Of a DNA stretch of 56,035 nucleotides, positions 36,043 to 43,327 are shown in pieces. Each line of letters starts with the position of its first letter. The first letter of the stretch is position 1. A program made the translations under genes and the position numbers. The stretch spans positions 408,311 through 464,345 of the forward strand of contig NZ_LSKU01000001.1 in assembly GCF_001561915.1 (NCBI RefSeq). Direction: 5' to 3'. The DNA comes from Tepidibacillus decaturensis (GTDB taxonomy: Bacteria > Bacillota > Bacilli > Tepidibacillales > Tepidibacillaceae). Below the pieces are notes generated by a model. It was not told the origin of the DNA. It did no database searches and saw nothing but the letters and a program-made list of their open reading frames with translations.

Positions 36043-37560
36043 ATGAAGAAGTTCAATCTGTTTGAATTTACCACCTTTAAAGGTAAATTCCAAGAGGGAT
36101 TCACCCAGTTCAAATTATGGGGAAATCAACAACTTCAAAAAACTAAGCAGTACATATGGGAAAATAAAAGAAAATCTATCATAATCGGTTCTATTTCAGG
36201 AATAGTTATTGCTGTGGCAACCTTTGGTTTATTCTATTATCAGGCAAATATGGAAAAATTATACCATGTATATGTAGACGAAAAACAAATAGGTGTTGTT
36301 AATGATATTGCAGTTGTAGAAGATTGGAAGAATCAACAGCTAAAGAAAGCCCAAATCACGTATGGGTTAGAAATGGTTCCAGGTAATGATATCACCTATC
36401 ATGAACAAAAGATCTTTAAAGGCAAATACGATAACGCGCTTGCATTGGATGCCCTTCAATCTAAATTTGTCATTCAGGGCAAAGGGGTAGAAGTAGTTAT
36501 AAATGGCAAAGGCGTAGGCTATGTAAAAGATCATGCAACTGCTGAACGAGTATTGAATCAAATAAAAAATACCTATTTACCAATTAAGAATAAAACAAAG
36601 GTTACTGCTGCCTCTATGGATTATAACCCACAACCAAGCATTCAAGTTCAAAGTATTGATTTAAAAGAAGAAATATCAATGAAAGAAGTAAAGGTTTCAC
36701 CGAATCAAGTTCTTACTGAAAATGAAATGATTACTTTACTACAAAAAGGAACGCTAGAGGAACAAAAATACATTGTAAAATCCGGCGATACAATTTCAGA
36801 GATTGCTGAGAAGTATGGGTTAACAACAAAACAGGTTTACGATCTAAATCCAAAACTGCAAGGGGAATATATCAATATTGGTGATGAACTTAAAGTGACG
36901 AATGTAAAGCCATTGGTAACCGTTCAAGTAAAGGAAATAGTGATTGAAGAACAAAGAATACCCTATCAAGTGGTTTATGAAAAGGATAATACTCTTTACC
37001 AAAACCAAACAAAAGTTGTAAAACAAGGTGAAGAAGGAAAGAAAAAGGTGGAATATGCGGTTGTAAAGGAAAATGGAACAACGATTCAGAAAAGTATTTT
37101 GAATGAAGAAGTGATAAAAAAACCAATAAATAAGATTGTAAAAAAAGGAACAAAAATCTCTACATCAAGTATTTCTTCAAGAGGTTCTGGGAACTTTAAG
37201 TGGCCGGTAATGGGGGGAATCATCACAAGTCCATTTGGCCAAAGATGGGGTAGAGCTCATACAGGAATTGATATTTCAGGAACGAATGGTCTTACAGTAA
37301 AGGCTGCAGATGGTGGGAAGGTCACTTTTGTAGGCTGGAAAAGTGGATATGGCAAAACGATCATCGTTAGTCATGGTAATAATGTAGAAACGTGGTACAA
37401 TCACCTTAGTGAGTATTATGTTTCTGAGGGAGACAATGTTGTTCAAGGTCAAAAGATAGGGAAAATGGGGAATACAGGAAATGCGACAGGGACCGTTCTT
37501 CATTTTGAAGTAAGGATAAACGGAGTACCCAAGAATCCAATTAACTACATTAGTAGATAG
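36043..37560 (+). CDS. Cell-wall endopeptidase with LysM, G5 and M23 domains
   Basis: A 505-residue membrane-anchored peptidoglycan hydrolase. One TM segment (IIIGSISGIVIAVATFGLF) follows a 45-residue cytoplasmic part. Then come a region of unknown fold, a LysM domain near residues 247-287 (YIVKSGDTISEIAEKYGL), a G5-like domain near 290-370 (IPYQVVYEKDNTLYQNQTKV) and a C-terminal M23 domain with metal ligands HTGIDIS and LHFEV plus the NHLSEY histidine. All zinc ligands are present, so it should be an active DD-endopeptidase in cell-wall turnover or sporulation. GGGAGG precedes ATG 36043. Monocistronic. Confidence 0.92.
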   Translation: MKKFNLFEFTTFKGKFQEGFTQFKLWGNQQLQKTKQYIWENKRKSIIIGSISGIVIAVATFGLFYYQANMEKLYHVYVDEKQIGVVNDIAVVEDWKNQQLKKAQITYGLEMVPGNDITYHEQKIFKGKYDNALALDALQSKFVIQGKGVEVVINGKGVGYVKDHATAERVLNQIKNTYLPIKNKTKVTAASMDYNPQPSIQVQSIDLKEEISMKEVKVSPNQVLTENEMITLLQKGTLEEQKYIVKSGDTISEIAEKYGLTTKQVYDLNPKLQGEYINIGDELKVTNVKPLVTVQVKEIVIEEQRIPYQVVYEKDNTLYQNQTKVVKQGEEGKKKVEYAVVKENGTTIQKSILNEEVIKKPINKIVKKGTKISTSSISSRGSGNFKWPVMGGIITSPFGQRWGRAHTGIDISGTNGLTVKAADGGKVTFVGWKSGYGKTIIVSHGNNVETWYNHLSEYYVSEGDNVVQGQKIGKMGNTGNATGTVLHFEVRINGVPKNPINYISR

Positions 37561-37616
37561 TAAATGGTACTAACACTTTAAAAGATAACTCACAAATAAA
37601 TATATTGTTAAATAAT

Positions 37617-37663
37617 AAAAGGAGCTTACCCTCAATCATTTTTATGACTTATGGGAAAGCTCC
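37617..37663 (-). terminator. Terminator of the cysteine synthase gene
   Basis: On the minus strand GGAGCTTTCCC pairs with GGGTAAGCTCC across a long loop and is followed by a T-rich run. It starts 12 bases beyond the gene end. Confidence 0.75.
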
Positions 37664-37674
37664 ACTTTTGTGGG

Positions 37675-38604
37675 TTATAATTGAAACAAGTCACTAGATA
37701 AATACCGTTCTCCTGTGTCAGGTGCAATGCAAACGACTACTTCTTCAGGTGAGAAGCGTTTTGCTACCTGTATTGCAGCAAAACATGAAGCACCTGAGGA
37801 CGGGCCAACAAGAATTCCTTCTTCTCTTGCTAGGCGTCGAGTGATTTCATACGCTTGTTCATCGGTGACTTGGATAATTTCATCATAGACGTTTTGATTG
37901 AGAATCGGTGGGATAAACCCTGGGCTTGTACCTACGAGTTTGTGTTTTCCTGGTTGTCCACCAGATAGTACTGGAGAACCAGCTGGTTCTACCACATGCA
38001 CAGTTAAATGAGGACAATATTTTTTTAATTCTTCCCCTGTTCCCGTAATCGTTCCCCCTGTTCCTGCTGTTGCAACAAAGGCTGCAAACGTTTTTCCGGT
38101 TTGCTCAACAGCCTCAATTATTTCAACTGCAGTGGTTGTTCGATGGGCATCAGGATTTGCCATGTTTTCAAATTGCATGGGAATAAAGCTATCAGGAATT
38201 TGTTTTGCTAGTTCCTGTGCCTTACGTATCGCTCCAGGCATTCTTTCTTCCCCAGGGGTTAATACAACCTCTGCCCCATATGCTTTTAATAAATTGATTC
38301 GTTCGACAGTCATTGTATCAGGCATTACAAGAATCGCTCGATATCCACGGGCTGCTGCATTCATTGCTAAACCAATCCCTGTATTTCCACTAGTCGGTTC
38401 AATAATCGTGGATCCTTTTTTAAGTAATCCTTCTTTTTCTGCTTGGATGATCATATTGTAGGCTGCCCGATCTTTCACACTACGACTTGGATTAAACATT
38501 TCTAACTTTATGTAAACGTCCGCCCCTTCAGGATCTGCCAAACGGTTAATTTTTACAAGGGGAGTTTGGCCAATCAGTTCAGACATATTGTTCACTACTC
38601 GCAT
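37675..38604 (-). CDS. cysK: Cysteine synthase (O-acetylserine sulfhydrylase family)
   Basis: A 309-residue PLP enzyme that makes cysteine from O-acetylserine and sulfide. Motifs: NNMSELIGQTPLVKINRL at the N-terminus, PLP Lys in SRSVKDRAAYNMI near residue 43, substrate loop EPTSGNTGIGLAM near 69, phosphate loop ATAGTGGTITGTGEEL near 176 and GPSSGAS near 264. ATG 38604 has AGGAG 8 bases upstream; a GTG at 38613 overlaps that site. It is divergent from the downstream two-component genes. A CysM- or cystathionine-forming relative is possible. Confidence 0.93.
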   Translation of the reverse strand: MRVVNNMSELIGQTPLVKINRLADPEGADVYIKLEMFNPSRSVKDRAAYNMIIQAEKEGLLKKGSTIIEPTSGNTGIGLAMNAAARGYRAILVMPDTMTVERINLLKAYGAEVVLTPGEERMPGAIRKAQELAKQIPDSFIPMQFENMANPDAHRTTTAVEIIEAVEQTGKTFAAFVATAGTGGTITGTGEELKKYCPHLTVHVVEPAGSPVLSGGQPGKHKLVGTSPGFIPPILNQNVYDEIIQVTDEQAYEITRRLAREEGILVGPSSGASCFAAIQVAKRFSPEEVVVCIAPDTGERYLSSDLFQL

Positions 38605-38771
38605 ATAGATCACTCCTAGTAACTTTTAATTTTAATCTAATATACCACTTTTACCCTCATTTGTATTCAGTTCAATATGCTCTGGAAGCAAGTTTTTGTT
38701 TTTTTCTTCATTATTTCTTCATTGATTGTTGATAAACTATATTTTCAAATGATATAAACAATAGATTCAGA

Positions 38772-38789
38772 TATACCCTTTTAGGTATA
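38772..38789 (+). promoter_or_regulatory. Dyad TATACC-N6-GGTATA upstream of the second two-component operon
   Basis: Perfect 6-base arms around CTTTTA, about 75 bases before the response regulator start and overlapping a possible TATAAT (from 38786). The ATACC...GGTAT form recalls operators of the CsoR/CstR repressor family. The divergent cysK start lies 170 bases away, so either gene could be the target. Confidence 0.4.
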
Positions 38790-38862
38790 ATAAAGAATAG
38801 CAAAATTTTCTTTTCAAATCAGATGAAAACGTCAATAATGAATGTGATAGGAGATGAATAAG

Positions 38863-39543
38863 ATGTCTGCAAAAATTTTGATCGTCGATGATGAAGCACC
38901 AATGCGACAATTATTACAACTTTATTTAAAGTATTATTCATATCAACTAGATGAAGCTAGTGACGGAAAAGAAGCTTATGAAAAGGTGTTTAAAAACGAT
39001 GATTATGATCTAGTCATTTTAGATGTCATGATGCCTGTGATGGATGGTTGGGAAGCATTAGAGAAAATTCGCAAAATCTCTGATGTTCCTATTCTAATGC
39101 TTACGGCGAAAGGAAATACAGAGGATAAAGTCGTTGGGTTAACAACTGGTGCTGACGATTATTTAGTTAAACCATTTGAAGAAGCTGAACTAGCTGCACG
39201 AGTTCAGGCTTTACTTAGAAGAACTCAGAAAAATAAGGAAGAGGATGAGGTCTTAAAGTATAAAGGAATCATTCTTAATTTATCTTCTAGAGATGCATTT
39301 TTTGAAGAGAAACTTATTCCTTTGACACAAACTGAATTTGACCTACTCCGCGTTTTAATTGATCATAAAGGAAAAGTACTTTCTCGTGAACAGTTAGTTG
39401 AATTGGTTTGGGGCATCGATTTTATGGGAGAAGATCGAACCGTGGACTCTCATATTAAAAACCTCCGAGAAAAGTTAAGAGAAGCTAATATTGAAGAACA
39501 AATCATTCAAACGGTGTGGGGAATTGGGTATAAGGCTCCATGA
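38863..39543 (+). CDS. OmpR/PhoB-family response regulator
   Basis: A 226-residue regulator: IVDDEAPM acidic pocket, phospho-acceptor Asp in LVILDVMMPVMDGW, MLTAKGN, LVKPFEE, then a winged-helix domain (LIPLTQTEFDLLRVLIDHKG, DRTVDSHIKNLREKL). ATG 38863 has TAGGAG at a normal distance; an in-frame ATG at 38854 abuts that site. Its stop overlaps the kinase start (ATGATGA). First gene of a five-gene run through ResA-like and Lgt-like proteins. Confidence 0.93.
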   Translation: MSAKILIVDDEAPMRQLLQLYLKYYSYQLDEASDGKEAYEKVFKNDDYDLVILDVMMPVMDGWEALEKIRKISDVPILMLTAKGNTEDKVVGLTTGADDYLVKPFEEAELAARVQALLRRTQKNKEEDEVLKYKGIILNLSSRDAFFEEKLIPLTQTEFDLLRVLIDHKGKVLSREQLVELVWGIDFMGEDRTVDSHIKNLREKLREANIEEQIIQTVWGIGYKAP

Positions 39544-40937
39544 TGAAGATGATTTTGAAACGTTTTAATGGAATTTCTTTTAAGTTAGGGTTATTATTTA
39601 GCAGTATTTTTTTAGTTTTATTACTATTACTTGGTTTCACACTATTTGAGCTATTCTCTCACTTGTTTGTTGATTATATTACTCAAGACTTGCTAAAACG
39701 TGGAGAAAATCATGCTAAAGTTTTGGAGGAAAACTTTAATGAGACAACGTTAACCCATGTTGCATTAATGGAACAAAACGTCATTACAAATGTTGTTGTC
39801 ACGAATCAAGAAGGACAAATCTTGGTTGAGTCTGATCCAACCGATAAAGAAATGAAAGAGTATATAAATTTAGGAAATGCAATCAAAATAAGCCGAGTGC
39901 TAAACCAAAACTGGGATCAATTAAATTATATTGCTACAGTCTCACCCATTCGTAACGGAAATTTGGGATATGTTTATATGTACTATCCAACGAGCATTTT
40001 AAAAGAGATGGTTTTTGTATTAAAATTATTTATTAGTTTAGCGAGTATTGGGATTGTTTTGATCGCTGTAGGTATGATTGTCATCCTCTCTAAAAAGATG
40101 ACGAAGCCGTTACTAGAAATGAAAGAAGCAACAAATGAAATGGCTAAAGGGGACTACAAGCAACACTTAGATGTAAAGGGAAAAGATGAATTAGCACAAC
40201 TTGCTGACTCGATTCAATCGTTAGGTGAACAGCTACAATATTATGAAGATACAAGGAATGAATTTTTAGCTAGTGTTTCCCATGAGTTGCGCACACCATT
40301 AACTTATTTAACAGGGTATAGTGATATTTTAATCAAAGGTCGAATAGTGGATAAACAGGAACAGCAAACCTACTTAAAAATTATCAATGAAGAAGCAAAA
40401 CGTGTAACACATCTTGTTAATGATTTATTCGATATGAGTAAAATACAAACAGGACAATTTCAACTAAAAAAGGAATATGTTAATCTCATTAAACTAGTTG
40501 AGAAAGTTATCCAGAACCTTAAACCTGTTGCTGAGGGAAAAGGACTTTCTATTCTATTTAATCCGATGATTGATCTTCCTGTGCTTTATCTTGATCCTAA
40601 TCGAATGGAACAGGTGATTTATAATTTGATTGAAAATGCGATTAAGTATTCGGATCAAGGAGAGATAAGAGTATCTTTAGAGGGAGATAAAGAATTTATC
40701 TTCATTAAAATTGAGGATCAGGGAATAGGAGTCCCAGAAAAGGAATTGTCCAGAATTTGGGAACGTTTCTACCGTGTAGAAAAATCAAGAGCAAGGAAGA
40801 CAGGTGGGACAGGTTTAGGGCTTTACGTTGTTAAGGAAATTGTGCAATTACATGGTGGCCAGATTGAAGCAAAAAGTGTGGAAGGAAAAGGAACAACGAT
40901 GATCATCAAATTTAAAAGAAAAGATGTGGTTTTATGA
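39540..40937 (+). CDS. Membrane sensor histidine kinase
   Basis: A 465-residue kinase with TM1 near residues 15-37, an extracytoplasmic domain of about 125 residues, TM2 near 160-182, HAMP (KKMTKPLLEMKEATNEM), phospho-acceptor His in ASVSHELRTPLTYLTGY, N-box NLIENAIKYSD and G-boxes DQGIGVP and GGTGLGLYVVKE. Partner of the preceding regulator; its end overlaps the next small gene by 4 bases. The sensor domain shows no obvious metal motif, but the downstream Met/His-rich protein hints at a metal or envelope-redox signal. Confidence 0.93.
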   Translation: MMKMILKRFNGISFKLGLLFSSIFLVLLLLLGFTLFELFSHLFVDYITQDLLKRGENHAKVLEENFNETTLTHVALMEQNVITNVVVTNQEGQILVESDPTDKEMKEYINLGNAIKISRVLNQNWDQLNYIATVSPIRNGNLGYVYMYYPTSILKEMVFVLKLFISLASIGIVLIAVGMIVILSKKMTKPLLEMKEATNEMAKGDYKQHLDVKGKDELAQLADSIQSLGEQLQYYEDTRNEFLASVSHELRTPLTYLTGYSDILIKGRIVDKQEQQTYLKIINEEAKRVTHLVNDLFDMSKIQTGQFQLKKEYVNLIKLVEKVIQNLKPVAEGKGLSILFNPMIDLPVLYLDPNRMEQVIYNLIENAIKYSDQGEIRVSLEGDKEFIFIKIEDQGIGVPEKELSRIWERFYRVEKSRARKTGGTGLGLYVVKEIVQLHGGQIEAKSVEGKGTTMIIKFKRKDVVL

Positions 40938-41173
40938 ATAAATTCCTCGAGACTATTCTTATCATCTTTTTGATGATTATTGGTATATCATTTATCTTAT
41001 TTGTATTTAGAATGATCTGGCTACCTCCTAGCTCGATGGGAATGATGATGGGAAGAACGATGATGGTTCACCATATGAACTTATGGCTGAGAGGAACATT
41101 TTTTATTTTTCTCATTTTTGTTATCTTATTTGTAATTGCTTGGTTTATTGAAAAAAATAAAAGAGATAAATAG
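40934..41173 (+). CDS. Small two-helix membrane protein with a Met/His-rich loop
   Basis: A 79-residue protein with TM segments at about residues 7-27 and 52-70. The loop between them reads SSMGMMMGRTMMVHHMNLWL. Six to seven Met and two His in so short a loop suggest soft-metal (Cu(I)/Ag(I)) binding on one membrane face. Family not recognised. It overlaps the kinase by 4 bases and is followed closely by a ResA-like thioredoxin, so it belongs to that operon. Confidence 0.7.
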   Translation: MNKFLETILIIFLMIIGISFILFVFRMIWLPPSSMGMMMGRTMMVHHMNLWLRGTFFIFLIFVILFVIAWFIEKNKRDK

Positions 41174-41207
41174 ATGAGCATAAATATGAAAAGGTAAGGT
41201 GTTAAAT

Positions 41208-41741
41208 GTGAAAAAAGGATGGATCAGTATTGCTATTGCGGTCTTAGTTGTTGGAGTGATTATTTTCATGAATCAATCGAATACAGGTAATCGAGATACA
41301 AGGCCTGAAGCTGGATTTACGGCTCCAGATTTTACGTTATTGAATGAAGAAGGGAAAGAGGTTACATTAAGTCAGTTAAAAGGAAAACCTGTATTTATCA
41401 ATTTCTGGGCCTCTTGGTGTCCACCATGTAAAGAAGAGATGCCACTGATCCAGGAAGCCTATGAAAAATATGGGAATCAGGTGGTTTTCTTAGGTGTGAA
41501 TCTCACATTTCAGGATTCAAGAGAAGAAGCGATTTCTTTCATGAAATCGAATGGATATGAAATGCCTATTTTATTTGATGATAATCCCGATGTTAAAAAG
41601 ACAGTGGCCAAGCTTTACCGAGCTGAAAGTATTCCAACTAGCTTCTTTATCGACAAGAATGGCGTGATTCAGGTCAAAAAAATTGGAGCGATGAATTACG
41701 ATGAAATTGAATCAAATATCAATAAAATAATAGGAGATTAA
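41208..41741 (+). CDS. resA: Membrane-anchored thiol-disulfide oxidoreductase (ResA/TlpA-like)
   Basis: A 177-residue extracytoplasmic thioredoxin with an uncleaved N-terminal anchor (GWISIAIAVLVVGVIIF), TAPDFTLLNEEGKEVTL, active site FWASWCPPCKEEMPLIQ near residue 75 and cis-Pro in ESIPTSFFID. ResA reduces apocytochrome c haem-binding cysteines during maturation; TlpA-type relatives serve other envelope thiols, so the symbol is tentative. GTG 41208 has AAGG about 8 bases ahead. Its stop overlaps the next gene (TAATG). Confidence 0.85.
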   Translation: MKKGWISIAIAVLVVGVIIFMNQSNTGNRDTRPEAGFTAPDFTLLNEEGKEVTLSQLKGKPVFINFWASWCPPCKEEMPLIQEAYEKYGNQVVFLGVNLTFQDSREEAISFMKSNGYEMPILFDDNPDVKKTVAKLYRAESIPTSFFIDKNGVIQVKKIGAMNYDEIESNINKIIGD

Positions 41742-42463
41742 TGATGGATGCAAATCAAATTTTAAGTTTGGGACCTTTACAAATCCCCGTCAATTGGCTG
41801 ATTTTGTTTGCGGGGTTACTTATTGCAGTTTTTATCACCGAAAAAATAGCTCGAAAAAGAAATTGGGAGAAGGAAAAATGGTCTGACTTACTATTGATTC
41901 TTTTTCTTTCCTTTTTGATCGTCTACAAATTCGGATGGATTTTATTTGATTTAAAAAGAGTGATTCAAAACCCAGGGATCATCATCTGGACATCTGGTTC
42001 AACCGCTAGTCTATGGCTGGCATTTATTTTGTCAGCACTCGTTTTAATTTATAAAATAAAAAAGGAACGTTACCCCATTTATGATTTTTTTGAACTAAGT
42101 TGGCTTACATTAACGATTACATTGTTTCTTTATTACCTTTTCATTATGGATTATGGAAAAGTGACTAGCTTTATTTTTGGGGTTTCATTGGAAGGTGAAT
42201 CAAGCTACCTATACCATCCTGTAAACTGGTATAAGGCCTTTTGGCTTGGACTTTTATTAATCATTCGTTTTGGAATTTGGTCTAAATTAGATGAAAACCA
42301 TTTAATGCTACTATACGTTGCTTTTGGTATGGGGCTTCTAATTATTTCTATCTTTGATGTCTCTATGCAACTATATTTTGGCTTAACAGTGGAACAATGG
42401 TTTTTCTTAATCATCGCCTTAATTGGCGGAATAGGTTTGCTAAGAAAAAAACGTAATGAGTGA
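41741..42463 (+). CDS. Polytopic membrane protein, Lgt-like
   Basis: A 240-residue protein with about seven TM helices. The start LSLGPLQIPVNWLILFAGLL and the later YHPVNWYKAFWLGLLLI recall prolipoprotein diacylglyceryl transferase (FSLGP...; YHPTQLYE), but the catalytic Arg-rich motif of Lgt is not visible, so it is probably a paralogue without that activity. ATG overlaps the ResA-like stop, suggesting the two act together, for example in electron or thiol transfer across the membrane. Function unknown. Confidence 0.65.
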   Translation: MMDANQILSLGPLQIPVNWLILFAGLLIAVFITEKIARKRNWEKEKWSDLLLILFLSFLIVYKFGWILFDLKRVIQNPGIIIWTSGSTASLWLAFILSALVLIYKIKKERYPIYDFFELSWLTLTITLFLYYLFIMDYGKVTSFIFGVSLEGESSYLYHPVNWYKAFWLGLLLIIRFGIWSKLDENHLMLLYVAFGMGLLIISIFDVSMQLYFGLTVEQWFFLIIALIGGIGLLRKKRNE

Positions 42464-42489
42464 AAGAAAAAAACATAATGGTAAATAAG

Positions 42490-42521
42490 ATAAAGCCCGC
42501 TGTATAAAACGGGCTTTATCT
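42490..42521. terminator. Terminator after the Lgt-like gene
   Basis: ATAAAGCCCG pairs perfectly with CGGGCTTTAT around CTGTATAAAA. It can serve both the plus-strand operon and the minus-strand DUF1657 gene. Confidence 0.85.
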
Positions 42522-42549
42522 CTTTAATCATTCCCCTATGGGGTTTTCT

Positions 42550-42756
42550 TTACTGTTGTTTATATTGTGGCTCTTCAGTTGATACATAATTTAGACGAGC
42601 TTGTAGTGCAGAGATTGTATTATCCATATTCTGAGCCAACTGGTTAAACATTTGTTTTGCTTGTTGATCTTGTGTTTCTAGTGCAAATGTTTTTAGACTT
42701 GCGGAAACACTTTGAGCACTTGCAATGGCTTGTTGTAATTGAGTTCCAATGGTCAT
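42550..42756 (-). CDS. DUF1657 domain protein
   Basis: A 68-residue helical protein of the DUF1657 family (TIGTQLQQAIASAQSVSASL, LETQDQQAKQMFNQLAQNMD). These small proteins occur only in spore formers and are common in mobile spoVA-type operons; function unknown. ATG 42756 follows GAGGTGAT by 5 bases; an upstream GTG overlaps that site. It stands alone here. Confidence 0.88.
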   Translation of the reverse strand: MTIGTQLQQAIASAQSVSASLKTFALETQDQQAKQMFNQLAQNMDNTISALQARLNYVSTEEPQYKQQ

Positions 42757-42830
42757 TCTAATCACCTCACTTTCCCACAGTGAATAGAATGTCCCAAATT
42801 CTTATTTCATATGATGTAAATTTTTGTAAT

Positions 42831-43184
42831 TTAGTCTCGATCTTTGCCAGTAAATTTGGCCTTGATAGGAACAAACAAATCGATAATTCCAATGACTAGT
42901 GCTGCGATTAAAGCACCCAGAATCGTAACTCGAACGCCTGGAATAAAGAACTGGGTAAGATAAATGACTAAAGCACTAACCAGAAATCCAACGACTCCTC
43001 GACTATAAGGTGAAACATCTTTACCGAAGAATGCTTCAATCACCCAACCTAATACTGCGATCACTAAAGCAGCTAATAAGGCATTCCAAAACCCATTAAC
43101 AGCAAAGTTAGGGACAAGGAAGCCAACAAACATCAAAACAAATGCAGCAACAACAAAACGGACAATGTGTCTTAAAATTGTCAT
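42831..43184 (-). CDS. YvlD-like / phage holin-family IV membrane protein
   Basis: A 117-residue protein with four hydrophobic helices (FVVAAFVLMFVGFLVPNFAV, ALLAALVIAVLGWVIEAFFG, GFLVSALVIYLTQFFIPGV, ILGALIAALVIGIIDLFVP), the pattern of the mycobacterial/Bacillus YvlD family. The holin name reflects fold similarity and there is no phage context here. GGAGGTAAT precedes ATG 43184. Function unknown, possibly envelope stress. Confidence 0.85.
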   Translation of the reverse strand: MTILRHIVRFVVAAFVLMFVGFLVPNFAVNGFWNALLAALVIAVLGWVIEAFFGKDVSPYSRGVVGFLVSALVIYLTQFFIPGVRVTILGALIAALVIGIIDLFVPIKAKFTGKDRD

Positions 43185-43327
43185 GATTCATTACCTCCAT
43201 ATTCCATATAGAAAAAATTTTATCTCCTATTATCATTTCCATTTCACATGATTTTATAACCTACAATGGTATAATAACTTGTATATGATATTATAAATTT
43301 TTTAAATTGCTGAAGGAGGACATATTT

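Noticed and set aside
42831-43184. Phage holin implying a prophage
   Set aside because: The family name is historical; there are no phage structural, lysis or integrase genes nearby.
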